From: Collinsella sp.
Lineage (GTDB): Bacteria > Actinomycetota > Coriobacteriia > Coriobacteriales > Coriobacteriaceae
Direction: 5' to 3'
NCBI GenBank assembly: GCA_019414465.1
Contig: DXLY01000014.1
Coordinates: 1-22,506 of the forward strand
DNA: 22,506 nt
Part shown: positions 1-7,851 of the stretch, one piece after another
How positions within the stretch are numbered: the first letter of the stretch is position 1
Layout of the letters: each line of letters opens with the position of its first letter
Position numbers and translations under genes: made by a program
The notes under the pieces: generated by a model
The model's input: the letters and a program-made list of their open reading frames with translations, nothing else
Database searches by the model: none
Told to the model about the DNA's origin: nothing

Positions 1-93
1 ATCCATGATGCCCGAACGGCTCGCCATGCCGCGATCAAGGGCATCCACGACGCACGCGCTGCTGCACGCCGCGAGGAGAAGCACGACGAGTAG
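1..93 (+). CDS. C-terminal tail of an unidentified protein (5' end outside window)
   Basis: Reading frame 1 is open from the first base to a TAG stop at 91-93 and gives 30 residues. The tail is rich in Ala, Arg, His and Lys and ends RREEKHDE, so it looks like a charged, probably helical C-terminus. A strong hairpin follows 45 bases later and fits the end of a transcription unit. Too little is present to name the protein. The frame could be chance, but codon use matches the GC-rich neighbours. Confidence 0.45.
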   Translation: MHDARTARHAAIKGIHDARAAARREEKHDE

Positions 94-138
94 TCGATTC
101 GCTGACATCTCGCAGTCATAGCCACATCGCGATGTCAA

Positions 139-174
139 AGCGGGGGCGGACGTTTCGACACGTCCGCCCCCGCT
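139..174. terminator. Strong intergenic hairpin between convergent genes
   Basis: Perfect 15-bp inverted repeat (arms 139-153 and 160-174, loop 154-159), very GC-rich. It lies between the + strand gene ending at 93 and the minus-strand gene ending at 234, so it probably serves both. Neither side has a long T run, so efficiency as an intrinsic terminator is inferred. Confidence 0.7.
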
Positions 175-233
175 CATTCTTCAAGCGCTATTTCTACTAT
201 TTCTACCCCGTCCCCAAATGGCAGACGGCATGG

Positions 234-1529
234 CTACTCGTCCTGAGGGTCCTCGTCGGAGCTTGGCTCGGACGCCGGCTCAGGTGCAGGTGCCGGCTCA
301 GGCTCAGGCGCAGGCTCGGGCTCAGATGCCGTCTCAGGCTCGGGCGCCGGTTCAGACTCGGGCGCCGGCTCAGGCTCGGTCGCGGGAGCGGGTGCAGGTG
401 CCGGCGAAGCATCCGGAGCACCGTAACCCGAAGGAGCGGACTTCTTCTCGAAGGGCAACACAAAAGTCAGGATGTCGTCCTTATCCTCATCGGCCCACTC
501 GCTTGCATAGCGTGCGGCCCAATAGCCAACGGCACGGTGCTTGAGCATCTTGCCAAAGACCGTAAGAAATACGGTGAAGAAAGCGACCAGCACCAAGAAC
601 AGCGCGAGCGTGACGCCACCGCCGGTAACGATTGCCTCAATACCCGTAGGACGATAGTAGTAGCTATACATACCGACAGAGGCAATGGCGCCAAAGACGA
701 CCGTCAAGATCCATGTGACAACGTTGGCAACCAGGCCCGTCAAAAACTCGGGAAGGAACGAAGCACAGAACAGCTTGGTCTTGTTGTGCTTAAAGGCCGC
801 CCAGACCTTATCGAGCGAAAACGCGCTCTCGACGCGCCCGGTCACCGCAAAGTGCATCACGGCAATGTCGGCGAACATCTTAAAGAAGACACCCAGAATC
901 GCCGAGGCAATCAGAGCCAGGACAAGCAGGCCGAGCGAACCGAACAGCGCAGCCTCGAGCGCATAGGAGCCATAGTAGGAGTACGAGCCTGCGGCACCAA
1001 GCGCCACGCCCTCCACCAGCGAAAGCACTACACCGATAACGGGAATGGCAGCGATAACCTCGAGCACGATCGAAATAACGCTCGAAAAGACTCCGAGACC
1101 AAACGACGTGGAACGCATGAGCGGACGGTCCATGCCGTCATCGACCTTGAGCGACAGATCACGGCCCCACTCGATACCAAAGCCGGAACCACACACGCTC
1201 GCAATGCAAGCTGCCAAAAAGCCGATGGCAGCTGCAATACCGCCGATAACGGGAATAAACAGCACGAGCACCGACACGACACAGATAAGCGCCGGCAAAA
1301 ACGCGATTTGGCATACACGCTGAAGCACACCCGGAGTCTTGGTCATATCTTGGAACGCCTGAGCCACACAGCCCTTTGGCGCATTCGCCACGGGCGGTTG
1401 CGGAACAAACTGCTGGGGCTGAGGCTGTCCCTGGGGAGCGGGGCCAGCGGCACCGGCATTAGGAGCACCGCACACACCGCAGAACTTGTCGTTATCGCCC
1501 ATAGGAGCGCCACACTGCGAACAGAACAT
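234..1529 (-). CDS. Zinc-ribbon multi-pass membrane protein with Pro/Glu-rich tail
   Basis: 431 aa. The start is placed at the ATG giving MFCSQCG because GAAGGG lies 9 bases upstream; the frame also opens further upstream without a better ribosome site. Residues 1-21 form a zinc ribbon with two CxxC-type pairs (C3/C6, C17/C20). A Gln/Pro/Ala linker leads to a broad membrane domain (about residues 75-370) with several hydrophobic Gly/Ala/Val/Ile segments. The C-terminal ~55 residues are a low-complexity repeat of Pro, Glu and Ala ending SSDEDPQDE. The layout (zinc ribbon, then a DUF4013-like membrane region) is common in Actinobacteria and Firmicutes, but no biochemical role is known to me. 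A likely job is a membrane regulator or scaffold. Gene identity is sure; function is open. Confidence 0.85.
   Translation of the reverse strand: MFCSQCGAPMGDNDKFCGVCGAPNAGAAGPAPQGQPQPQQFVPQPPVANAPKGCVAQAFQDMTKTPGVLQRVCQIAFLPALICVVSVLVLFIPVIGGIAAAIGFLAACIASVCGSGFGIEWGRDLSLKVDDGMDRPLMRSTSFGLGVFSSVISIVLEVIAAIPVIGVVLSLVEGVALGAAGSYSYYGSYALEAALFGSLGLLVLALIASAILGVFFKMFADIAVMHFAVTGRVESAFSLDKVWAAFKHNKTKLFCASFLPEFLTGLVANVVTWILTVVFGAIASVGMYSYYYRPTGIEAIVTGGGVTLALFLVLVAFFTVFLTVFGKMLKHRAVGYWAARYASEWADEDKDDILTFVLPFEKKSAPSGYGAPDASPAPAPAPATEPEPAPESEPAPEPETASEPEPAPEPEPAPAPEPASEPSSDEDPQDE
240..417 (-). repeat. In-gene low-complexity Pro-Glu-Ala repeat
   Basis: The 3' end of the zinc-ribbon membrane protein gene is built from short imperfect repeats encoding PEPAPE/PAPAPA-type units. 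The DNA repeats (cggctcaggctcgg-like on the + strand) could expand or contract by slippage. The encoded tail is acidic, extended and probably disordered. Confidence 0.75.
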
Positions 1530-1679
1530 CGAAATCATCCCTTCGTATCTAGAGCGAATCACCTGGATCGCAAACGATGTCTTTGACATCATTATCACCC
1601 AATGCGAGTTCAAATACTCAAAGATGACCGATTTGCAAGATACACGGCGCCAGCAGGCGGTTCGTTGAATACGTCTGCG

Positions 1680-2702
1680 CTAGTTCGTTCCGCGGAAGCC
1701 CTTGCCGACGATCTCGGAGCTGTCGACAATCGTGATAAAGGCACCCGGATCGACTTCGCGCGCATAGCGGCGCAGCTGCACGGCCTCGCGACGGCTCAGC
1801 ACGCTCATGATCACCGTCACGCACTTGCCCGAGAAGGCACCGTAGCCGCGACTGATAGTCGCCGTACGGTTGAGATGCTTGACGATAAACTCCTCGACCT
1901 TAAGGGGCTCGGAACAAATGACCGTGCAGACTTTGCGCAGGTGAATGCTCTCAATGGCTTTGTCGACCACGAGTGTCTTGGCAAACAGGCCAAGCACGCA
2001 ATACAGACCGACACGCGGGCCATACAAAAAGGCCGCGATGGTCACGATGCCGATATCGACCAGCAGCAGGGCGCGGCCAATCTCGAGCGTCGTGCGGCGC
2101 TTGAGGATCATGGCAAGAATGTCCGTGCCACCCGTCGAGGCGCCGATGTCAAAGACAATAGCGCTGCCGAGCGCCGGCAAGATGACGGCAAAGCACAGGT
2201 CGAGCCACATATCACCCGTCAGAGAGACATCGGTCGGAATAAAGAGCTCAAACAGCGAAACATAGGCGGACAACGCAAACGAGGCGAAGACGCTCCACAG
2301 GATTGCCTTGCGCTCCAAAAAGATAAAGCCCAAAACGACGAGAACCGCGTTAATAATCCACATAAAGACGCCGACGGGCAGGGTCGGGAACAGCGTGGAC
2401 AGAATGACCGACATGCCCGAGGTGCCGCCAAAAGCAAAGTGATTAGGGGTTTTAAACGCAACGATGGCAAAGGCCGTAAGAATCAGACCCAGATTGAGCT
2501 CGGCAAAAAAGCGCGGGAAGCCTGGCTCCTGGCTGCGCTTTTGGCCGGCACGCTCGCCGCGCTCGATATCGGTGCGATCGACCACGCGCTCCATCGGCAC
2601 CACGGGAGGACGATGCACCTCCTCGGCAGCACGCGACGCCGCCTCTGCCGCAGCGGCCTCAATTGCCCATGCCTTGCTTTCTGTTTCGTGCTCGTCGGCC
2701 AT
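1680..2702 (-). CDS. YitT family membrane protein (DUF161 + DUF2179)
   Basis: 340 aa, ATG start with GAGGAG about 8 bases upstream. The first ~65 residues are a charged Ala/Glu/Arg-rich cytoplasmic extension, longer than usual in this family. From residue ~68 (AELNLGLILTAFAIVAF, then NHFAFGGTSGMSVI) the sequence follows the YitT fold with about five to six membrane segments and the typical GGTDILA stretch. The last ~85 residues form the soluble DUF2179 domain, which often ends proteins of this family. YitT proteins are widespread and of unknown transport function. The gene stands alone between the zinc-ribbon gene and the asp23 operon. Confidence 0.9.
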   Translation of the reverse strand: MADEHETESKAWAIEAAAAEAASRAAEEVHRPPVVPMERVVDRTDIERGERAGQKRSQEPGFPRFFAELNLGLILTAFAIVAFKTPNHFAFGGTSGMSVILSTLFPTLPVGVFMWIINAVLVVLGFIFLERKAILWSVFASFALSAYVSLFELFIPTDVSLTGDMWLDLCFAVILPALGSAIVFDIGASTGGTDILAMILKRRTTLEIGRALLLVDIGIVTIAAFLYGPRVGLYCVLGLFAKTLVVDKAIESIHLRKVCTVICSEPLKVEEFIVKHLNRTATISRGYGAFSGKCVTVIMSVLSRREAVQLRRYAREVDPGAFITIVDSSEIVGKGFRGTN

Positions 2703-2816
2703 TACGGCAACTCCTCGTTAACAATTTGGAAACAATGCGCTCATTAGGGTAACGCGGAACGTGGGGATTGCAACCCTTAGTTAGACGAGCGGTATGGCTA
2801 CATCGGGAGCGTACAG

Positions 2817-2856
2817 AAACGGCCGGCCACGCTTTTGCTTGCGCGGTCGGCCGTTT
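2817..2856 (-). terminator. Hairpin downstream of the asp23 operon
   Basis: Inverted repeat with 12-nt arms (2817-2828 and 2845-2856) and a single G-T pair; the loop is about 16 nt. It lies 50-90 bases past the asp23 stop on the minus strand. Only a short T run follows on that strand, so terminator function is likely but not certain. Confidence 0.55.
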
Positions 2857-2860
2857 AACG

Positions 2861-2909
2861 TTTTCGCAGATAAAACCTGCCAAAACAAACCTGTCTTTTT
2901 TGGAAGGTT
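2861..2909 (-). repeat. Dispersed intergenic hairpin repeat, copy A
   Basis: Read on the minus strand this ~49-bp stretch matches 7731-7781 on the + strand closely, including an identical core ttttggcaggttttatctg. Each copy contains the inverted pair aacctgccaaaa / ttttgg(c/a)aggtt. It touches the last codon of asp23. Confidence 0.75.
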
Positions 2910-3423
2910 ACTCGTGCTGGCTGGTGCGGTGCTCGTACTCCTCGGGGGTGATGACGTCCTCGATGCGCAGGTTGACGCCCGCCACCTCAAGGCCCGTCAT
3001 CGCGGCAAGGCGCTCGGTGACGCGTGCCTTGACATCGTCGAAGATCGCGGGCGCATAGGCACCGTACTCGATAATGACGGAGATGTTGACGACCACGCGA
3101 TTATCATCGGTGACCTCGACCGTCACGCCCTTGGTCAGATTCTCGGCACCAAACTGCTCCTGCACAAAGTGCATGAGGTTACCCTTCATGCCCAGAACGT
3201 GCGGAACCTCGCGGGTGGCCATGGCAACGATCTTCTCGATCACACCGTTGGAATAGGTCAGCGAGTCCTCGGACTCGTCCGCCTCCTCGTCGTCCTCATC
3301 CTCATCGGACTCGACCTCGACAAGAGCCTCGTCCTCGAGCGTCACATCCTCGGCTTCGGCGACGACCGCCTCGTTCTCCTCGAGCTCGGTATCGGCTACA
3401 TCGACCTTCGTATTAAAAGCCAT
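2908..3423 (-). CDS. asp23: Asp23/Gls24 family envelope stress response protein
   Basis: 171 aa, ATG with AAGGAGG directly upstream. Residues ~1-55 form a very acidic extension (long Glu/Asp runs), followed by the Asp23 domain (SNGVIEKIVAMATREVPHVLG, then VEVTDDNRVVVNISVIIEYG and a C-terminal VNLRIEDVITPEE). In Staphylococcus aureus, Asp23 forms a sheath under the membrane anchored by AmaP and is linked to cell-wall stress. Here the gene is last in the order amaP, DUF2273, asp23, which supports the same role. The acidic N-terminus is longer than in many homologues and may be a binding or phase-forming tail (inference). Confidence 0.92.
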   Translation of the reverse strand: MAFNTKVDVADTELEENEAVVAEAEDVTLEDEALVEVESDEDEDDEEADESEDSLTYSNGVIEKIVAMATREVPHVLGMKGNLMHFVQEQFGAENLTKGVTVEVTDDNRVVVNISVIIEYGAYAPAIFDDVKARVTERLAAMTGLEVAGVNLRIEDVITPEEYEHRTSQHE

Positions 3424-3467
3424 GGTTCCTCCTTATGCCTGCCGCGGATGCGACAGTCGAATACATA

Positions 3468-3845
3468 TTAGCGGCCGCTAAACAGACGGCCGAAGAAGTT
3501 GACGATCCCGTTCTCGCCGTCGCGAATTTGGCCGATCACGGCGCCGATCAGCACGAAGAATGCAATGACGAGCGTGTCCCACAGGCCCAACGTGAGCACC
3601 AACACGGCGAGGATAAAGCCAGCGACGGCGCCAAGCGTGGTGTTGGGATGACGCACAGCATAGCTCCAGATGGCAGCGCCCGTACCCTTGATGAGACCCA
3701 TAGCCTCGTCAAAATCCGCGGCTGCCGCGTCTTGCAACTCGGTTGCCTCTGCTTTGGAATCAACAGGTTCGCTCGCCGGCGTGGCGCTCTGGTCAATCGT
3801 CAGGCGCGGCGTACGAGCGGTCTTATCTTGATTGGTATCACTCAC
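3468..3845 (-). CDS. DUF2273-type small membrane protein of the asp23 operon
   Basis: 125 aa. The start is taken as the GTG at 3843-3845, giving V-S-D-T-N-Q, because it overlaps the amaP stop by 8 bases and fits translational coupling; longer readings of the frame lack family similarity. Residues 1-55 are polar and acidic, then two close hydrophobic segments (about 62-100: TTLGAVAGFILAVLVLTLG and LVIAFFVLIGAVIGQI) and a short basic tail NFFGRLFSGR. This is the DUF2273 pattern found between amaP and asp23 in Gram-positive genomes. It probably sits with AmaP and Asp23 at the membrane; its precise function is unknown. Confidence 0.82.
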   Translation of the reverse strand: MSDTNQDKTARTPRLTIDQSATPASEPVDSKAEATELQDAAAADFDEAMGLIKGTGAAIWSYAVRHPNTTLGAVAGFILAVLVLTLGLWDTLVIAFFVLIGAVIGQIRDGENGIVNFFGRLFSGR

Positions 3846-4383
3846 CGGAAACCTCCACGGTCTGGACGGTAGTCTTGGACGGCAAAAAACGGACGCGCGT
3901 GGTCGTACCCGGCGTGCCGAGCATGGTGTCGCAAGCTTCCTCGATGCGCTGCTGCATCGCGGTAGCCAAAGATGCCACGTCCTTATCGTCAAGCGCGATA
4001 GCCTCGACCTTAAATCGGACGTGCGAATCGTCGGGGCCTTGGACGCGAGCCTCGACATGCTCAACCATCACGCGGTCGTCGCGCTCGGCAGCAGCCCTGG
4101 CGCACGAAGAAAGCGCTGCAAGCGTGACCTCGATATTGCGCTCCCCCGCCGGATGCACGCAGGACGGCTCGCGACGGGCGAACATCAGGCGGAAGAAGCT
4201 TATCAGCACGCCGATCGCCACAACTCCGCCGCATACCGTCACGACAATGCGCGGCATGGGGTCGCGCATCAGCAGCATAAAGCGATACGTATACGGCCCC
4301 CAAAACTGGCAGACAAGCGTACCCAGTGCCACGATGGTGGCGGCAAGATACACGATCGCTAGGGCTCGTTTGAGTACGCGCAC
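3838..4383 (-). CDS. amaP: Alkaline shock response membrane anchor protein AmaP
   Basis: 181 aa from a GTG start; GAAGGGAG lies about 7 bases upstream. Two N-terminal membrane segments (about residues 7-27 and 44-66) are followed by a soluble domain of ~115 residues that resembles an Asp23-like fold (NIEVTLAALSSCARAAA; VRFKVEAIALDD). This is the AmaP architecture, and AmaP anchors Asp23 to the inner face of the membrane. It is first in the three-gene operon and overlaps the next gene by 8 bases. A TATAAT hexamer at 4433-4438 on the minus strand, just past the upstream yebC terminator, may be its -10 element. Confidence 0.87.
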   Translation of the reverse strand: MRVLKRALAIVYLAATIVALGTLVCQFWGPYTYRFMLLMRDPMPRIVVTVCGGVVAIGVLISFFRLMFARREPSCVHPAGERNIEVTLAALSSCARAAAERDDRVMVEHVEARVQGPDDSHVRFKVEAIALDDKDVASLATAMQQRIEEACDTMLGTPGTTTRVRFLPSKTTVQTVEVSGE

Positions 4384-4436
4384 GCGGCGCTCCCTTCAAA
4401 TCTCGGCTCTCGAAATGCAAAACGGTTCGCATCATT

Positions 4437-4480
4437 ATAAAAGAGCCGGGTCCGGTGCTCTACGCACGCGGATCCGGCTC
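4437..4480 (-). terminator. Intrinsic terminator of the YebC gene
   Basis: 12-bp stem (4469-4480 with 4443-4454, one G-T pair) followed on the minus strand by TTTTATAAT. Position and T run fit a Rho-independent terminator for the YebC-family gene. The same T-rich end contains TATAAT, a possible -10 element for amaP. Confidence 0.85.
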
Positions 4481-4549
4481 ATCTATTCCACGAGGCTTGC
4501 ATGCTCGCTTCATTATGCCCAGATATGCACGGCTTAACCCGTGCGAGCG

Positions 4550-5356
4550 CTACTCCTCCTCGAGGGCAGCGATGACCTCGTCGGTCATGTCCATGGTGCT
4601 GTAAACATCCTGGACGTCGTCGAGCTCCTCAAGACGGTCGATGAGGCGCTGGACCTTCTTGGCGTCGGTACCAGAGACCTCGGTCGGGGTGGTCGGGACC
4701 ATGGTGGTCTCGGAACCCTTGACCTGGACGCCCTGCTCCTCGAGCGCCTTGGAGACAGCCATGACGTCGTTGGCAGCAGTCCAGACGATCCACTCCTCGC
4801 CGGCATCCTCGTAGTCCTCGCCACCGGCCTCGGCGATGGCCATCATGAACTCATCCTCGTCACCGGCAGCACCGTTGGCGATCATGGTCTCCTTCTTGGC
4901 GTTCTCGTCCAGGATCTCCTTGGCGACGACGATCTGGCCCTTGCGCTCAAACTGGAAGGCGACGGAGCCGGAGGTGCCCAGGTTGCCACCAGCGTGGGAG
5001 AAGGCGGAACGGACATCAGCGGCGGTACGGTTGCGGTTGTCGGTCAGGCAGTCGACGTAGACGGCGACACCGGCGGGACCGTAGCCCTCGTACACGATGT
5101 TCTCGTAGACGGCGGCGTCAGCACCCGAACCAAAAGCCTTGTCGATAGCGGACTTGATCTTGTCCTTAGGCATGGACTGAGCCTTGGCCTTGGCAACGGC
5201 AGCGGCGAGGCTGGCGTTGTTCTCGGGCAGCGGGTCACCGCCGAGACGGGCAGCAACGGTGATGTTGCGGCTGAGCTTGGAGAAGAGGGCGGAACGCTTG
5301 GCGTCCTGCGCGCCCTTACGATGCTTGGTTGTGGCCCACTTAGAGTGTCCGGACAT
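4550..5356 (-). CDS. yebC: YebC/PmpR family DNA-binding / translation-associated regulator
   Basis: 268 aa, ATG with AGGAG 7 bases upstream. The start MSGHSKWATTKHRKGAQD is the family hallmark. The three YebC domains run in order: N-terminal helical domain (1-75), then the segments containing YEGYGPAGVAVYVDCLTDNRNRT and the acidic C-terminal part (EEWIVWTAANDVMAVSKAL...). Homologues were first described as transcription regulators; more recent work links YebC/TACO1 proteins to translation of difficult motifs such as polyproline. That would fit a genome that codes for Pro-rich tails like the one at 240-417 (inference). Slightly longer than the usual ~245 aa because of an acidic insertion. Confidence 0.95.
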   Translation of the reverse strand: MSGHSKWATTKHRKGAQDAKRSALFSKLSRNITVAARLGGDPLPENNASLAAAVAKAKAQSMPKDKIKSAIDKAFGSGADAAVYENIVYEGYGPAGVAVYVDCLTDNRNRTAADVRSAFSHAGGNLGTSGSVAFQFERKGQIVVAKEILDENAKKETMIANGAAGDEDEFMMAIAEAGGEDYEDAGEEWIVWTAANDVMAVSKALEEQGVQVKGSETTMVPTTPTEVSGTDAKKVQRLIDRLEELDDVQDVYSTMDMTDEVIAALEEE

Positions 5357-5487
5357 ACGTGTCTCCTATCGGTTTCGACCTAAAGCCCAGCGCAGATGCT
5401 CGGGCAATATAAACAAACGTCGTTATGATATACCTACTGGCCTGCAAGATAAACCCCAAAATGAAGGCGTCGTGATGATGGCCCCTT

Positions 5488-5521
5488 TGGTGCAGCAAAG
5501 AAACCTGACCCCAATGCACCA
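5488..5521 (-). repeat. Hairpin repeat just past the DUF6020-like gene
   Basis: 7-bp inverted pair TGGTGCA/TGCACCA (5488-5494, 5515-5521) ending three bases from the stop of the upstream gene. The loop contains aaacctgacccc, related to the gggacaggt cores of the repeats at 7741 and 7821. It may serve as terminator, but no clear T run follows. Confidence 0.4.
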
Positions 5522-5523
5522 GG

Positions 5524-7707
5524 TTAGAACCAGAGGAAGTCACTGCGGGTGACGGTGGCGCCGATGGCGAAGGGCGTGCAGGCGATGACCGGATACAGGT
5601 AGCGCATGTAGGTCGAGCCGTTGCACGGACCAATCAGGCACACGGCGAGCACGCCCAACAGCGGCACCCAGATCGCCAGCGCACGCCATGAATGACGACG
5701 CAGCAGGTAGACCACCACGGCGATCATAATCCACACATAGGTGGCCGAGCTCATGGTGAGCGAAATAAACGGGATGCGCTGCACCGCCACACGGTACAGA
5801 TTGATCAGGTGGTCGCACCAGCGCACCACGTTGCTGTCAACTGGATGGAAGTCGAAGTACTTGAGGTTGTCGGGACGCGCCATGATCTCGGCACTACGCG
5901 CCGTGCTGTAGACCCAGACATCGCGCGCGCTCGGATAAAAATAACCATAGTAGTTATTGATAAGCGCCGAAATATAGCACTCGGGATCTTTCTTAAACAT
6001 CTGGGCCCATACCTCAAAATAGGCATCGATGTCCTCCTGCGAGGCGTACTCGTTAAAGCAGTTCTTGACGGCATCGGACTTGTCGGGGTTGTAGCGGCGG
6101 CCCAGGTTCTCGTACTTGAGCACGCGATCGATCACGACGCGCTCCTCGTCGGTCACCAAACCGTCGCAGGGTGCCTCCACGATAGTGCCGTCCTCCTTAA
6201 CCGTAGGGTTGACGCCCGAGTTGAGGCCGTCGTGCTTTTGGACGAAACGAGCCGTCTGTTGGAACGGAATCGAGAGGATTTCGCGCTTGGAACCAGGCGT
6301 GATGTCGTGCGCCGGCATAAAGACCTTGGTGAAGTACATATTGGAGGCAAGGCAGAGTGCGAGCACCGCGAGGACGCCAACCCAGCGGAAGCGCGGCGTG
6401 GCGCATGAGACCGCGGTGCCCGTCTGCTTAGCCGCACGACGAGCGACATGTACATCCCATGCGCAAAACGCCGCCGCAATCACGCAGGCCGCCAACGGAA
6501 AGACCAGGCCGCCATTGCGCAAAAACGTGGAACCCATGGCAGCCAGCGCAAGCAACAGCCAGTCGTGGCGCGCAAAGAGCACGGGGGCTTTCTCGCCCGC
6601 TCGCTCGGCATTGGCATCACGACGGGGCAAGCCACATGCCACGAGCTTGACGGTCTGTACCAGCAGCACCAAAAACGCGTCGGCAAAGAGCACGTCTTTG
6701 GTGAGCAGGGCCGCGTAGTTAGAGAACATCGGCATAAACGCAAAGAACAGCAGGATCGTACCGCGAACCGGCAGGCTCACGCCCAGTTTGCGCAGCGACG
6801 AAATGGAATAGGCCATGCAGGCAGCCGTGATGACAAATTGAGCGCAGGTATAGATGATGAGACCCGCGTTAGCGCTGTTGAACAGCGAAAGCCCCAGTTG
6901 AACGCACGAGCCGATAATGGCCGTGTGCACTACGGGATGGTGCCCGTTGAGCAGCACGTTGGGGTTGAGCAGGCGCAGGTAGTCGCTCGTGCCATTGGGA
7001 TAGTTGAACCACTGGCGAATCTGCGCACCCGTATCTCCCATAAAAAGGCCGGGCAGCGAAGCGATGAGCGTGGGCGCCCAGGCGATCATAAGCACCAGGA
7101 AGGGCCCGGCAAAGGGATGGACCGAGAGCACGGCGTGAGCCACACGCCATATGCGGCCAAAGTGCGCCTCGGAAAACGGGATGCGTCGGGAGCTCAGCCA
7201 ATCCAGGCACTCAAAAGCCAGATAGAAGGCCACAATCGCTAGGAGCATCCAGCCCGCGCCGCCAATCCAGGCGCAGATGATGCGGGCCTTGTCGCCAAGA
7301 ACAATCTCGGCCGAGTCGATGAGGTCGTAGCTGCGGCCGAACACCATGCAGATGGCGAAGAACAGCGACGGCAGAATAATCGATGGGCGCCAGGTGTCGC
7401 CACGGCCAAAGAACACGTAGCGAAACGGCAGCGTGAGCAGGCAGGCAAGCGCAAGCAGCATGACCGCGTCGGTATGGCCGGCAAACGAGAGGAGCACCTC
7501 GTAGCACACGTACAGCATGCCCGAGGCTTTGGGGTCAATCGCCAAGACTGCGTTGCTCGACACCGGAGCGGGATCGATGGAAAACGCCGTGGTCGCCAAC
7601 AGCGCGAGCAGAAATGCGATGAGCGTCTGCTTGGCGGGGTAGCGCTTAAACCAGACGATGCGGGCAGCGTCGCGCGCAGCCGTTGTGGAGAGATCGGAAT
7701 CCTTCAC
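5524..7707 (-). CDS. Large polytopic membrane protein, DUF6020-like (GT-C-type architecture)
   Basis: 727 aa from a GTG start (V-K-D-S-D) with AAAGG about 10 bases upstream. About 11-13 hydrophobic segments: an N-terminal set (residues 28-165), a central set beginning ~200, and a C-terminal set after a soluble insert of roughly 190 residues (about 455-640: PAHDITPGSKREILSIPFQQ and a Tyr/Asn-rich stretch). Conserved-looking loops include FMGDTGAQIRQWF and NGHHPVVHTAIIG, placed as in multi-pass GT-C glycosyltransferases that use lipid-linked sugars. I recognise it as DUF6020-like from memory. The activity (envelope sugar transfer) is inference. It stands as a single gene between two hairpin repeats. 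Confidence 0.75.
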   Translation of the reverse strand: MKDSDLSTTAARDAARIVWFKRYPAKQTLIAFLLALLATTAFSIDPAPVSSNAVLAIDPKASGMLYVCYEVLLSFAGHTDAVMLLALACLLTLPFRYVFFGRGDTWRPSIILPSLFFAICMVFGRSYDLIDSAEIVLGDKARIICAWIGGAGWMLLAIVAFYLAFECLDWLSSRRIPFSEAHFGRIWRVAHAVLSVHPFAGPFLVLMIAWAPTLIASLPGLFMGDTGAQIRQWFNYPNGTSDYLRLLNPNVLLNGHHPVVHTAIIGSCVQLGLSLFNSANAGLIIYTCAQFVITAACMAYSISSLRKLGVSLPVRGTILLFFAFMPMFSNYAALLTKDVLFADAFLVLLVQTVKLVACGLPRRDANAERAGEKAPVLFARHDWLLLALAAMGSTFLRNGGLVFPLAACVIAAAFCAWDVHVARRAAKQTGTAVSCATPRFRWVGVLAVLALCLASNMYFTKVFMPAHDITPGSKREILSIPFQQTARFVQKHDGLNSGVNPTVKEDGTIVEAPCDGLVTDEERVVIDRVLKYENLGRRYNPDKSDAVKNCFNEYASQEDIDAYFEVWAQMFKKDPECYISALINNYYGYFYPSARDVWVYSTARSAEIMARPDNLKYFDFHPVDSNVVRWCDHLINLYRVAVQRIPFISLTMSSATYVWIMIAVVVYLLRRHSWRALAIWVPLLGVLAVCLIGPCNGSTYMRYLYPVIACTPFAIGATVTRSDFLWF

Positions 7708-7730
7708 AGTCCGAAAGCCTTTCTAGAAAC

Positions 7731-7781
7731 CTGCCAAAAAGGGACAGGTTTATTTTGGCAGGTTTTATCTGGGGAAACGTT
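7731..7781 (+). repeat. Dispersed intergenic hairpin repeat, copy B
   Basis: Close match, in opposite chromosomal orientation, to 2861-2909. The arms aaacctgccaaaa and ttttggcaggttt are perfect complements, enclosing gggacaggt. It lies upstream of the DUF6020-like gene and downstream of lgt. Confidence 0.75.
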
Positions 7782-7807
7782 ACGGTTCTGTCATCGTTGC
7801 CCAGCAA

Positions 7808-7842
7808 ACCACCACAAAGGTGCCTGTCCCCTTTGTGGTGGT
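7808..7842 (-). terminator. Hairpin downstream of lgt
   Basis: Perfect 13-bp inverted repeat (7808-7820, 7830-7842), loop tgcctgtcc, ten bases past the lgt stop. The loop carries the same cctgtccc core as other intergenic repeats in the window. It probably ends lgt transcription, although the T run is poor. Confidence 0.6.
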
Positions 7843-7851
7843 ATGTGGTGG

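Noticed and set aside
132..1586. 484-codon open frame on the + strand
   Set aside because: Arg/Gly-rich composition without family similarity; it lies antisense to the zinc-ribbon membrane gene, whose motifs and ribosome site are convincing. A GC-rich shadow.
1602..2747. 381-codon open frame on the + strand
   Set aside because: Antisense to the YitT-family gene, with no recognisable domain and no good ribosome site.
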